Positions 54,584-63,751 of a DNA stretch of 64,000 nt are shown here, piece by piece. The stretch is from Acidimicrobiaceae bacterium (lineage in GTDB: Bacteria; Actinomycetota; Acidimicrobiia; Acidimicrobiales; Poriferisodalaceae), in contig PBKA01000006.1 of NCBI GenBank assembly GCA_002721305.1, forward strand, positions 124,001 through 188,000, in the 5' to 3' direction. The first letter of the stretch is position 1, and every line of letters starts with the position of its first letter. A program made the translations under genes and the position numbers. The notes beneath the pieces are model-generated. The model was given only the letters and a program-made list of their open reading frames with translations, was not told the DNA's origin and made no database searches.

Positions 54584-55362
54584 GAGCGCCTTTGCCCCGC
54601 CAATTTCGTTATTTCGCTTTTGTAGTTGTGGCCCTAGTCGCGACGCCACTGGTGGCCCTTCTGTGGCGGGTGCCGTGGTCGCGAATACACGAGCTCCTGA
54701 GAGAGCAGGTAGTAGTGGATGCCCTAATCCTTTCTCTCGTCACAAGCCTGATAGCGGCGGGCACCGCATTGCTCTTAGGAATTCCTGTTGCACTGATCCT
54801 GTCGCGGATGGAGGGCATCAAAGCGTCAATCACACGGGCGCTTATGACCTTGCCGATGGTGTTGCCCCCAGTGGTCGGAGGAGCCGCCCTGCTGTTTGCC
54901 TTTGGCCGAAACGGCGTTCTGGGGTCGTCACTTGAAGACGTCACCGGCCTCGTCTTGCCCTACTCGCTTGCCGGTGTCGTGCTCGCCAACACGTTCGTGG
55001 CGCTACCATTCGTCGTTTTGACAACGGAGACCGCCCTTCGCTCATTAGACCCGAGATTCGAACTAGCGGCAGCATCACTAGGCGCCAACCAGACTCGGGT
55101 AACGATGCAAGTAGTGCTACCGAGCATCAAGGGCTCCCTTGTCGCTGCTGGCGTTCTTGCATGGGCTCGTGCGCTGGGCGAATTTGGCGCGACAATCACG
55201 TTTGCAGGCAATGTCCCAGGCAGTACTCAAACTATGCCTCTAGCAGTGTTTGTCGCCATGGAGACAGACCAAGACGCCGCTCTTGCCATGAGCGTGGTTT
55301 TGATCTTGGTGTCCCTAACGGTCCTAGTTGCTTTACGAGATAGATGGTGGCCGGCCCGGTGA
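54580..55362 (+). CDS. modB: Molybdate ABC transporter permease
   Basis: A 260-residue permease with about five or six transmembrane segments. The EAA loop EFAAASLGAN-like stretch (FELAAASLGANQTRVTMQVVLPS region) near residue 165 docks the ATPase, and the GEFGATITFAGNVPG loop near 205 is typical of ModB. Start ATG overlaps modA. The stop overlaps modC by 19 bp. Confidence 0.94.
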   Translation: MRAPLPRQFRYFAFVVVALVATPLVALLWRVPWSRIHELLREQVVVDALILSLVTSLIAAGTALLLGIPVALILSRMEGIKASITRALMTLPMVLPPVVGGAALLFAFGRNGVLGSSLEDVTGLVLPYSLAGVVLANTFVALPFVVLTTETALRSLDPRFELAAASLGANQTRVTMQVVLPSIKGSLVAAGVLAWARALGEFGATITFAGNVPGSTQTMPLAVFVAMETDQDAALAMSVVLILVSLTVLVALRDRWWPAR

Positions 55363-56414
55363 CTGAGCAACCGCAGCCTCTGCTCGACACCCATGTGGTG
55401 GTCGAACGCGGCGAATTTCTCCTCGATGTTGAGTTACAGGTCGCTCCTGGCGAAACCGTTGCCATAATGGGTCCGAATGGTGCGGGCAAGACAAGCTTTT
55501 TGTACGCACTCTTCGGTTGGCTACCTCTCAGGTCGGGATGGATCCTCCTTGATGGTGTAACCATTGAAGCCCCGGGGCAAGATCAATTCGTCTCCCCGCA
55601 TCACAGGGATTTCGGAATGGTGTTTGATGATTGTCTGTTGTTTCCCCACATGACGGTCGAACAAAATCTCGCTTTTGGAACAAATGTAGAAATAGAGACG
55701 TCGCCGTTAGTTGAGTTGCTTGAATTGTCACACTTGTTGAAAAACAGAGCCACGGCATTATCAGCGGGCCAACAGCAGAGAGTCGCGTTGGCGAGAACTC
55801 TGCTCACATCCCCGAAGATGGTGTTCCTCGATGAGCCTCTGGCTTCGTTAGATCCGAGTGGGAGAATCCAAGCCCGTCACCTCATAAGATCAGCGTTGAA
55901 TGATCAGGTGTCGGGGGCATTGATCGTAACTCACGACCCCGCTGACGCTTTCGCACTTGCAGACAGTGTCATGGTGCTGGAGGGCGGATCAATTTCCCAG
56001 TTCGGATCGATCGGGGAGATCGGAGAGCATCCGGCCACACCATGGATCGCCAGCCTGATCGGCTGGAACTTCTTCGCCGGCGTTGGCAGCGGCTCGTCAG
56101 TGCAGCTTGCAGATGGCACTCAAATCGCCACATCTGAATCGGGTTTGACCGGCGAAGTGACCATCGCCATCAACCCAAGTTCAGTGGCGTTATTCCTCGA
56201 AGCTCCCGTGGGCAGTCCGCGAAATAAATGGTTTTGCGAAATAGAGACCATTGAGTCGGTGGGAGAACTCGCCCGAGTAACCCTCTCAGGACCAGTCACG
56301 ATCTATGCCGATATAACCCTGTCCGCGGCATCCGATCTGGAGCTTCGCAAAGGGCTGGGGCTGTGGGTATCGGTTAAAGCCACAGAGGTTCTTGTTCAAA
56401 GCTCAAACCCCTGA
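55344..56414 (+). CDS. modC: Molybdate ABC transporter ATP-binding protein
   Basis: A 356-residue ATPase. Walker A GPNGAGKTS near residue 43, signature LSAGQQQRVALAR near 137 and Walker B MVFLDEP near 158 are intact, with the H-loop in IVTHDPADA. The C-terminal ~100 residues are a TOBE-type regulatory domain (VTIYADITL). The Q-loop reads GMVFDDCLLFPH, Asp instead of the usual Gln. An unusual change if not a sequence error. Third gene of modABC. Confidence 0.93.
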   Translation: MVAGPVTEQPQPLLDTHVVVERGEFLLDVELQVAPGETVAIMGPNGAGKTSFLYALFGWLPLRSGWILLDGVTIEAPGQDQFVSPHHRDFGMVFDDCLLFPHMTVEQNLAFGTNVEIETSPLVELLELSHLLKNRATALSAGQQQRVALARTLLTSPKMVFLDEPLASLDPSGRIQARHLIRSALNDQVSGALIVTHDPADAFALADSVMVLEGGSISQFGSIGEIGEHPATPWIASLIGWNFFAGVGSGSSVQLADGTQIATSESGLTGEVTIAINPSSVALFLEAPVGSPRNKWFCEIETIESVGELARVTLSGPVTIYADITLSAASDLELRKGLGLWVSVKATEVLVQSSNP

Positions 56415-56486
56415 GAGTAGGTTGAGGCACCGGCTACTCCCGATGTGAGTGAGCCACGGCCGCGAAGTTTGACTACGGTCCTAGAA

Positions 56487-57269
56487 ATGAAGATCAAGGA
56501 CTTATTCGACGTTGAGGGCAAGACTGCAATAGTTACCGGCGGTAGCCGCGGCATCGGCTACATGATCAGCGAAGGTTTACTCCGCAATGGAGTGAACGTC
56601 TACATCACCTCCCGGAAAGCTGATGACTGCAGTCAAGCCGCCGCAAACCTCAGCGAGCACGGCCCGTGCACCGCCATTCCTGCAGATCTAAGCGACGATG
56701 AGAGCTTGGCGGGGTTTGTGAGCGAATTTCGCTCCAAGGAAGACCATCTTGATTTGCTGGTAAACAACGCTGGCGCAGCTTGGGGCGCTCCGATCGGCGA
56801 ATTCCCGTCAAGTGGGTTCGACAAGGTGCTCAACGTAAACGTGAAAGCTCCGTTTATGTTGACGCAGGCGCTGCTTCCGGAACTCAGAGCCGCTGCTTCA
56901 TTCGAGGCCCCCGCTCGTGTGATCATGATCGGTTCCATTGATGGCGTTCGGGTACCATTCGGGGACAACTACTCCTATTCCGCCTCCAAAGCTGGCGTGC
57001 ACATGTTGACGCGCCATTTAGCGCACCATCTCGTCAAGGAGCACATCAACGTCAACACCATCGCACCTGGTCCCTTTGAATCAAAAATGATGAGTTACGT
57101 GCTCGACGATCCAGCGAGGCGAGCGGGAGTCATCGCAACCACACCTCTTGGTCGCATCGGCACCCCGGAAGACATCGTTGCGGCCACCATCTTTCTCGCC
57201 AGTCGAGCTGGATCCTGGCTGACAGGGATAACCCTTCCCGTCGATGGAGGTATCTCCACTCATGGCTAG
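56487..57269 (+). CDS. Short-chain dehydrogenase/reductase
   Basis: A 260-residue SDR. TGGSRGIGYMIS binds NAD(P), NNAGAAWG is near 92, the catalytic Ser is in IGSIDG near 145 and YSASKAGVHMLTRHLA near 165 holds Tyr and Lys. Starts at MKIKDLFDVEGK; the GTG at 56445 would add 14 unlikely residues. It overlaps the FMN reductase gene by 8 bp, suggesting joint action. Substrate unknown. Confidence 0.9.
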   Translation: MKIKDLFDVEGKTAIVTGGSRGIGYMISEGLLRNGVNVYITSRKADDCSQAAANLSEHGPCTAIPADLSDDESLAGFVSEFRSKEDHLDLLVNNAGAAWGAPIGEFPSSGFDKVLNVNVKAPFMLTQALLPELRAAASFEAPARVIMIGSIDGVRVPFGDNYSYSASKAGVHMLTRHLAHHLVKEHINVNTIAPGPFESKMMSYVLDDPARRAGVIATTPLGRIGTPEDIVAATIFLASRAGSWLTGITLPVDGGISTHG

Positions 57270-57807
57270 CGCTCTGAGGTCCACCTTTCTTGTCGGGAGC
57301 CTTCGTTCGGCCTCACTCAACAAAGCCGCGGCGACTTACGCCGCACGCATGCTGGACCAAACAACGTCCGTGAACATTCCCGATCTTGGACTGCTGCCGT
57401 TGTACAACCAAGATGTCGAGGATCTCCGCGACCCGGGCCCCGTATCCGACCTCAAAGCTGCTGTGTTGGAGAGCGAATTGGTGGTGATATTTAGTCCCGA
57501 ATACAACTACGGCATTCCAGGGGCATTGAAGAATGCGATTGACTGGTTATCTCGCCCTTTCGGAGCCGGCTGCCTCCTTGATCGTTCTGTGGGCATCGTG
57601 AGCATCAGTCCTGGTTCACGGGCCGGAGAAAACGTCCGAGAACAATTGTTGACTGTTTGTCAGGCTCTTAGCCATCACGCGTTTCCGACAACACTGGGTG
57701 TTGGTGTCGTCTCGGAGCTCAAAGATGGAGAGCTACCTGATCATGCCAAGTCAGCCCTCGATCATTGGTTCGGGGATCTGATGCGATACGTAGCGACGGA
57801 ATCTTGA
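57262..57807 (+). CDS. NADPH-dependent FMN reductase family protein
   Basis: A 181-residue flavodoxin-like reductase. FLVGSLRSASLNKAA near the start is the FMN phosphate loop (GSLRxxSxN) and FSPEYNYGIPGALKNAIDWLSRP near 75-97 is the flavin/dimer loop. It supplies reduced flavin or reduces quinones. Start ATG lies inside the SDR stop with GGAGG upstream. Confidence 0.9.
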   Translation: MASALRSTFLVGSLRSASLNKAAATYAARMLDQTTSVNIPDLGLLPLYNQDVEDLRDPGPVSDLKAAVLESELVVIFSPEYNYGIPGALKNAIDWLSRPFGAGCLLDRSVGIVSISPGSRAGENVREQLLTVCQALSHHAFPTTLGVGVVSELKDGELPDHAKSALDHWFGDLMRYVATES

Positions 57808-57835
57808 GCCGGTCTCACCATTGATTTGAATCCGA

Positions 57836-58960
57836 CTATTTCTTGATTGTCGTCCATTCGGTTCGCTTGCTGTCATCAAACGCCGCCGAATACCTGTCGG
57901 TAAGCCCGGCATCGACCTCAAGCGAGACTCGCGAGACATCGGTCATCGCAGCTTTCCAGACCTCGATTAGCCGGTCTTCGCCCTCGTAATCGAAGAGGTC
58001 CGAGAGTGACCGTTCCGCGGAACCACCAGGTTCTAAGGGGTTATCAAAAAGGTGTCGAGATGTAATAGCTAACCCGTCAATCGGATCAACTACATCTCGA
58101 TAACCCAGATCGAAGGTTGCTTTTTCGCTGGAAGTGACTCGATGATGAGGCGTGCCTCGCACTGTCAGACGTTGAGCGAGAGTCGCGTATTCCCAAGGCA
58201 TGCTGACGATCTCGAACTCGTGATCCAAAGCGTCGGCAATTATTTCTGCCCATTGGAGCAATGTTGGTGTCCATTCGTCTGACGCGTTGTAGACCTCACC
58301 GGACGCAATCTCTGGCTTGTCGACGATGGTCAACAACAAATGGGCCGCGTTGACCGCGTATGCCCGCGACTGGAGGCTCATACCTCCATCTGGAAGAATC
58401 AGCTGTTTTCTGCCGTCAAGAATGCGTCGAACGATCGACCACTCCAAACTCGCAACTTGCCCAGGTCCGTAGATCCACGGGTACCTCAAATGAGACGCTG
58501 TTGGATGATGGTCGAAGACAGCGACTTCGCTGCGGGCAATATTGGTGACTTTGCGGTTAACGGCAAAGTCAACATCCTCATCCACAACTAGTCGGGACCA
58601 CTCCCGGGTCGGAACACGCATACCTGGTGGCCACAACGCATCGGCGTCGCCCCAGCCCGTGTACGCCGGTACGCCACCTACGCTGATGAAGCGTCCGGTC
58701 CGTCCTTCACAAAGAGCAGCCAACTCTCTTAGCCGCCCATACATGACGACGACAAGGTCGAACGTACGCGTACCCAGAGCATTAGACGTCTTGTCCACAT
58801 CAAAGGGGTCTGTATGGATGTGCTCAACACTGGCGGGGATGTCCGCCGACTCGTGGGCACCAGTGTGGAGAATCGTTACTTGGTGACCCCGGGCAAGCAG
58901 ACCGTTCACTACATGAGGCCCAGTCGGACCAGTACCCCCCACCACCAAAGCTGTTGACAT
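57836..58960 (-). CDS. NAD-dependent epimerase/dehydratase family protein
   Basis: A 374-residue extended SDR. VVGGTGPTGPHVVNGLLARG opens the Rossmann fold; the catalytic Tyr-x3-Lys is not obvious (the NRKVTNIARSE stretch is where it is expected), so it may be an atypical, possibly non-catalytic member. SRAYAVNAAHLLL and GEVYNASDEW match nucleotide-sugar-type epimerases. It lies alone, convergent with the FMN reductase. Substrate unknown. Confidence 0.82.
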   Translation of the reverse strand: MSTALVVGGTGPTGPHVVNGLLARGHQVTILHTGAHESADIPASVEHIHTDPFDVDKTSNALGTRTFDLVVVMYGRLRELAALCEGRTGRFISVGGVPAYTGWGDADALWPPGMRVPTREWSRLVVDEDVDFAVNRKVTNIARSEVAVFDHHPTASHLRYPWIYGPGQVASLEWSIVRRILDGRKQLILPDGGMSLQSRAYAVNAAHLLLTIVDKPEIASGEVYNASDEWTPTLLQWAEIIADALDHEFEIVSMPWEYATLAQRLTVRGTPHHRVTSSEKATFDLGYRDVVDPIDGLAITSRHLFDNPLEPGGSAERSLSDLFDYEGEDRLIEVWKAAMTDVSRVSLEVDAGLTDRYSAAFDDSKRTEWTTIKK

Positions 58961-59139
58961 ACAAACACCTCCACGTCATCTGCCCCGAGAGCATAGAGCC
59001 GATCAGTTTCGCGCCTGCTCGATCTTTCGCGGGCCCGCATCGGCCAGAGAAAACGTGTCGACGAATCCTCAGTTCAGATTGTCGGAAATACGCCCCGATG
59101 AGTTCGATTAGCACTGTCAAAGGGTCTACGCTCTGGGCC

Positions 59140-59799
59140 ATGGCACCTGAGAGTTCGACCCTGAAAAAAGGGGCGCGTGTTGTCCTTATCGATGACCTCC
59201 CCGGTGTTTCCGCCGGAACTACCGGCAAAGTAGGTCGCTCTATTGGCGTGAAGACAACCCGCTACAGGGTCCGGTTCGACAATGGTGTTGACGTTCTCTC
59301 AGTTTCTGAGGCAAAGCTTGTCTCCCCCGCCGCTTGGGAATTCATCAAAGCGGCTCCAGCGGCCACCAGCGACGGCCCAGCTACTTCAACGGTAGCTGCT
59401 GCAGTTCCCGTCGCAGTCGCCCCAACGGCCCTCATGGCCCCTGACGAGGCGAGCCCCTCAGAACCCTCGACCGAAGCAACCGAGCCGCCACCGCCCGCTA
59501 AGAAGTCCACGCCCGAGTCGGGATCAGATGCAGCATCGGCGACCGACGATCCGCGCCTCGCTGCGCTAACCGCAAAATCAAGGGACGCTCGCAAGGCGGC
59601 CGGAATTGACGTAGACGCCGAGGAAGTACCTCCACCCGCAGACCCGGTATCCACGCCCTCCGTGGAACAAGCCGCGCCCGCAGCAACGTCGTCAGAGCCC
59701 CAAGCTGGGACATCCGCGGGGGTGACCGACCTGCCTGACGGCTACTACCCGCCTGACAACCGTATAGCCGATCTTCTGGCTTCGATTAAGCGCCCTTAG
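59140..59799 (+). CDS. Hypothetical protein: SH3-like N-terminus with Ala/Pro/Ser-rich tail
   Basis: A 219-residue protein not recognised. Residues ~1-60 form a KOW/SH3-like beta barrel (ARVVLIDDLPGVSAGTTGKV, then RYRVRFDNG) like those that bind nucleic acid or proteins. Residues ~65-200 are a low-complexity Ala, Pro, Ser, Thr and Glu linker. A short conserved-looking end (DGYYPPDNRIADLLASIKRP) closes it. The frame opens earlier, but the ATG at 59140 starts the folded part. Convergent with the amidase gene, 4-bp overlap. Confidence 0.6.
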   Translation: MAPESSTLKKGARVVLIDDLPGVSAGTTGKVGRSIGVKTTRYRVRFDNGVDVLSVSEAKLVSPAAWEFIKAAPAATSDGPATSTVAAAVPVAVAPTALMAPDEASPSEPSTEATEPPPPAKKSTPESGSDAASATDDPRLAALTAKSRDARKAAGIDVDAEEVPPPADPVSTPSVEQAAPAATSSEPQAGTSAGVTDLPDGYYPPDNRIADLLASIKRP

Positions 59800-61976
59800 C
59801 TTTCAATTTCTGGAATGTCGAAAGGCGTGGGATCCAGAAAGCGTTCCAAAACATTGGTGGTGATGCGCGCTACATCGTTGTCGTAGGCATCGCGCGCAAG
59901 GGCACCGAACCACGATATTGATCCAACACTAAAAACAGCACCGCCGCCCGGTGTTTCATAAAACACGATATCCGCCCGTACCAACGGATCTGGGCTCGGA
60001 AACGCGACTGTTCCCTCAAACTCTTCTTTGGTTCTCAACATGTCGGGCCCGAAGTCAGTTGCTGATGCGAGCACCACTGCATGGCTGGGAGATCCAAGAC
60101 GTTCGTCATAGCGGTCGACCTCTTGACCGGCCGCCCCGCCGCCGAGTCCCGACGTTCCGATCAATTCGTCGTCAACTCCATCAAGTATCCACGACGCGCG
60201 AGAATCTTTCGCCATTGGGTGCCGCTCGTAATGTGTCGCCTTCTCAAAGCCTTGAGCTGCGAATCCCACGCCGACCAATTGGTTCGGTGCCCGTCCGTTT
60301 CGTCGCCACAGACCACCGTATTCGCCACCCCAAGCGTGATAGTTCTCACCATCTCCTGTCTGCCAGTTCCTCACCCCATCCTCGGCACGTCTCAACTCGA
60401 TTGCACCGGGCCACTGATCGCTGAAGGCGACTCTCCAGTAGAAACCGTTCCCCCCCAGGTACATAAGGCGGCCACCGTCGCGTTGCCATGCGTCGAGCGC
60501 ATCCAGCATCGCTGTCGACCAATACTCCGGATGGGTGCCAGTGACGATCACCCGATAGGGGGCGAGCGCTTCGTAACCCTCAGCGTGAACGTCTTCATCG
60601 GTGACTACGTCATGCCCCACATCGGCGTGGACCAGAAAGGCGTTGATGTCGGTGTCGGGAGTGAAATTCCATCCGTCTGCTCCCGGTCTTACCTGAAGCA
60701 CCGGTCTGCGGCGTGAACTAAACATCACACCACTCCCATCAGGGTGCTTTTCGTAATGGCTCAAGCCGACCTCTTTGTGGTCAACGAGATATTGATGTTC
60801 GGGTCGCAGATTCGTTCTGGCACCCACGAAATCAGCGCCTTCGATCAGCATTCTGTGATTGGCGTATGCCATATAGGTGGCCGTGGGCATCAAGAGGGCG
60901 ACTCCGATGTCAGGCGAGTGGACTGCCGGCCTCACAAAAAAGGGAATCCGATCGATACCAAGGTCTGACTGAAAGCGGAAACAGTAGATTCCGCTCGGCG
61001 TTTCCTTGGGAATCTTGACCTCCTGGTTGGGCTGCCAGCCGGCGTCGTAGAGGTCGTCATGATGAAAGTGAATAGCGTTCCATTGTTCGGGCCGATCCGT
61101 CCAACGCTGATGTTCTCCTGTCCAGTCTGGTCCAGTGACACCCCGGGTCGGCAACTGAAACAGCCTCAACGCCATGTCGCCGTCGATCGAAAATATCTCA
61201 CGGTCCTCAAGGTCGGCCGCGAAGCTCCATTCATGGATGACATCGCCGATTCTTAGATGTGGTTCAGCTATGCGGCCGTCCCACCTGTCACCTCCCGGCC
61301 CTGCAGCAAGCCTGAAAACAGGATTTGTGAAGGTCAGAGAAGGAATCGGGAGGGTTGACTCTTCAATGCCCTCCTGCAGCAGATCGCGGCCCGGTGAAGC
61401 AGACCGAGGCGCAACAACGGTCACGTCGGCGGCTTCTCTCGATCCATCGACCTGGACAGTCAAGTGATACCAACGGCGTCGTTCAAGAGGTGCTGTCCTA
61501 AGGGAAAGCTCTACCGAACCGAACCGGCCCATAAGAGAACTGCCCGAGTTGTAGATCTCCAGCAAAGCGTCATCAGATGCAACGGACGCGATCACGCCAT
61601 CGCGCTTGAGGAGAGTCGGCTGGAACCAAAAGCTGAGTGTCAACGATGCTTCAGATTCGCACTTTTCTATTCGGGCCTCTGCATATGAACCCGGTAGGAG
61701 GGGTTGTTCAACCAAGTCGATGGGAGTTGGTTTAATAACGTCGCACGACTGTTCAGAAAATCCTGGTCCACTGCGAGTCGGGTCACCACAGTCCAGCTTC
61801 ACGACGTCAAGGAAACCTTGCGTTGGCAAAAGACTTGACCCAAACCATTCGATGCTGTCGCCCGCACGTAGAGACCAAGGTTCGCAATAGCTAGTAATTA
61901 GCTTCGACTCGGGTTCGGTATCACTCACGGGCATTTGATGCAGCTTGAAGATCTGATGAAGCAGTTCGCGGGTCAC
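59796..61976 (-). CDS. N,N-dimethylformamidase beta-subunit-like protein
   Basis: A 726-residue protein of the DMFase large-subunit family. Residues ~100-260 form a concanavalin/LamG-like domain (LTLSFWFQPTLLKRDG) as in DMFase. The C-terminal part contains TGTHPEYWS near 480, where the H-x-E pair matches the iron ligands reported for that enzyme, with Tyr in YMAYANH. The enzyme splits DMF to dimethylamine and formate. Whether this one uses DMF or another amide is unknown, and no small subunit is recognised. GTG start, overlapping the rhodanese stop. Confidence 0.82.
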   Translation of the reverse strand: MTRELLHQIFKLHQMPVSDTEPESKLITSYCEPWSLRAGDSIEWFGSSLLPTQGFLDVVKLDCGDPTRSGPGFSEQSCDVIKPTPIDLVEQPLLPGSYAEARIEKCESEASLTLSFWFQPTLLKRDGVIASVASDDALLEIYNSGSSLMGRFGSVELSLRTAPLERRRWYHLTVQVDGSREAADVTVVAPRSASPGRDLLQEGIEESTLPIPSLTFTNPVFRLAAGPGGDRWDGRIAEPHLRIGDVIHEWSFAADLEDREIFSIDGDMALRLFQLPTRGVTGPDWTGEHQRWTDRPEQWNAIHFHHDDLYDAGWQPNQEVKIPKETPSGIYCFRFQSDLGIDRIPFFVRPAVHSPDIGVALLMPTATYMAYANHRMLIEGADFVGARTNLRPEHQYLVDHKEVGLSHYEKHPDGSGVMFSSRRRPVLQVRPGADGWNFTPDTDINAFLVHADVGHDVVTDEDVHAEGYEALAPYRVIVTGTHPEYWSTAMLDALDAWQRDGGRLMYLGGNGFYWRVAFSDQWPGAIELRRAEDGVRNWQTGDGENYHAWGGEYGGLWRRNGRAPNQLVGVGFAAQGFEKATHYERHPMAKDSRASWILDGVDDELIGTSGLGGGAAGQEVDRYDERLGSPSHAVVLASATDFGPDMLRTKEEFEGTVAFPSPDPLVRADIVFYETPGGGAVFSVGSISWFGALARDAYDNDVARITTNVLERFLDPTPFDIPEIES

Positions 61977-62386
61977 TTCGCCCGATTAGCTTTCCAATCT
62001 TCGTAGCTCTCAACGGGCATTTCGTCAGCCTCCCAGCCGCCGAACCCTGTTTCGATGTGACTAATCCGGTCCATCCCCATGTCCTTTAAGGTCTTCGCAG
62101 ACAATGCAGACCTCATGCCGCCAGCGCAACACAAAATGAACTCCCTGTCCTCACCGAAAACTTCCTTCGTGTATGGCGAGTCTGGAGATACCCAAAACTC
62201 AAGCATCCCTCTTGGAGCGTGCATGGCACCCGGAATTGCACCATCACGCTGCATCTCGCGCACATCGCGAATGTCAACTATCAGAGCCCCTTGTTCGGTA
62301 GCTCGGCGAGACGCTTCTGCTGGTGAAATGTTGTCTATCTCAGCTTTCGCTGCCTCGACCATTTTCTTGACCGACTCGATCGCCAT
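61973..62386 (-). CDS. Rhodanese-domain protein
   Basis: A 137-residue single rhodanese. IVDIRDVREMQRDGAIPGA is the entry and FILCCAGGMRSALSAK near 95 holds the active-site Cys and the loop. It would carry persulfide sulfur. GGAGAC precedes the ATG at 62386. The stop overlaps the amidase start by 4 bp, so the two may be co-translated. Link to the amidase unknown. Confidence 0.88.
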   Translation of the reverse strand: MAIESVKKMVEAAKAEIDNISPAEASRRATEQGALIVDIRDVREMQRDGAIPGAMHAPRGMLEFWVSPDSPYTKEVFGEDREFILCCAGGMRSALSAKTLKDMGMDRISHIETGFGGWEADEMPVESYEDWKANRAK

Positions 62387-62476
62387 AATTATGTCTCCAT
62401 TGAGGTCGTGAACTAACGAGAATTTCGTCGTCGAACAATCATTACTCATCAGGGCTTGGGTGTCACGTTGTCACGT

Positions 62477-63673
62477 TTACGACACCACAACACCCTCTTC
62501 TTGGAGGAGTTCGATCTGATCTTGGGACAAGTCAAGCAACTCTTCGAGTATTTCCCGGGTGTGTTCCCCCAGCGTCGGTGCCGGGGGTTCTCGATCCGGA
62601 GGGTCGCTAGCGCTGAATCGGGCTGGCAACCCGGTCACCGTTATTTCTCCGAAGTGCGGATCTTGGACGGTTCGGACCATACCTCGTTCAGTGAAATGGG
62701 GATGCACCATGGCCTCTTGGGGACTGAGAACTGGCGCCGCTGGAATTCTCCAGCCCTCGAGGTATGAGAGGAGTTCAGCATTGGAGTCGAATTCCTGCAT
62801 CCACACTTCGACTAAACGAAGTAGTTCCTGGGCATTCTCAACACGCGCCTCGGGGCTTCCGAATCGGGCGTCTGTAGCTAATGCTTTCTGATCCATCGCC
62901 TCGCAAAGACGTTCCCACTGCGGCTCTAGGACCTGTAACACGACCCACCCGTCAGGTCCTTGGTAGGTTCCCGAGGGAACGACGATACTGAATTGGCGAC
63001 CCGATCTCTCCTGGGCCCACTCACCCCTGGTAGCGCTGTGACCTTGAACTGCGATCGAATGCATCGAAAACAGTGGATCGACCAGTGTGACTTCAATGTA
63101 TTGGCCCTCACCGGTTCGCTCGCGGTGAAAGAGTGCGTGCCCAATTGCTCCAAATAGGGTGAGGCCAGCCGCACAGTCTGATATAGGGGATCCCGTGAAC
63201 TGCGGGGCACCATCGGGTTCCCCAGTGAGGTGCATCATGCCCGAAAGCGCCTGTCCCATCAGGTCGAAGCCCTGTAGGTGCGAAAGAGGCCCGGTCTTTC
63301 CGAATGCTGAAATGGAGGCCATGATCAACTTCGGGTTCCCCAGTCTCAAATTCTCCCAATCCAGGCTGCGCCGTTCTAGAACACCAGGTCCGAAGTTTTC
63401 GACCACCAAATCGCAACGCAACGCTATATCGCGGGCAAGAGCGCAACCTTCGTCTTTGCTCAGATCAATGCACAACGACCGCTTGCCCCTGTTCTGTTGG
63501 GTGTAATAGGAGGACCCCTCGTCCGATGTGAAAGGTAATGAACGACTAGGGTCGCCTGTAGGTCCATATTCGACCTTGATCACATCGGCGCCGAGTTCAG
63601 CAAGCATTCGAGTGGCGCTTGGACCTGAGAGATATTGTGTGAAATCAAGCACGCGGACGTTTTCCAGAAGCAT
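62477..63673 (-). CDS. CaiB/BaiF (class III) CoA-transferase
   Basis: A 398-residue class III CoA-transferase. VRVLDFTQYLSGPSATRML opens it and EGQYIEVTLVDPLFSMH near 200 carries the catalytic Asp position, unlike the copy at 30177. The second half with EDGQYIVVA-type repeats ends in GEHTREILEELL. It moves CoA to an organic acid such as carnitine, formate or oxalate; substrate unknown. Lies in the minus-strand run with the rhodanese and amidase. Confidence 0.9.
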   Translation of the reverse strand: MLLENVRVLDFTQYLSGPSATRMLAELGADVIKVEYGPTGDPSRSLPFTSDEGSSYYTQQNRGKRSLCIDLSKDEGCALARDIALRCDLVVENFGPGVLERRSLDWENLRLGNPKLIMASISAFGKTGPLSHLQGFDLMGQALSGMMHLTGEPDGAPQFTGSPISDCAAGLTLFGAIGHALFHRERTGEGQYIEVTLVDPLFSMHSIAVQGHSATRGEWAQERSGRQFSIVVPSGTYQGPDGWVVLQVLEPQWERLCEAMDQKALATDARFGSPEARVENAQELLRLVEVWMQEFDSNAELLSYLEGWRIPAAPVLSPQEAMVHPHFTERGMVRTVQDPHFGEITVTGLPARFSASDPPDREPPAPTLGEHTREILEELLDLSQDQIELLQEEGVVVS

Positions 63674-63751
63674 CCGAAAACACTATGCCGACTCCCCCAG
63701 CCGTGCACCCTTATTGGCTTCTAGTGCTCTCCGGATGTCAAAATCGGATTT

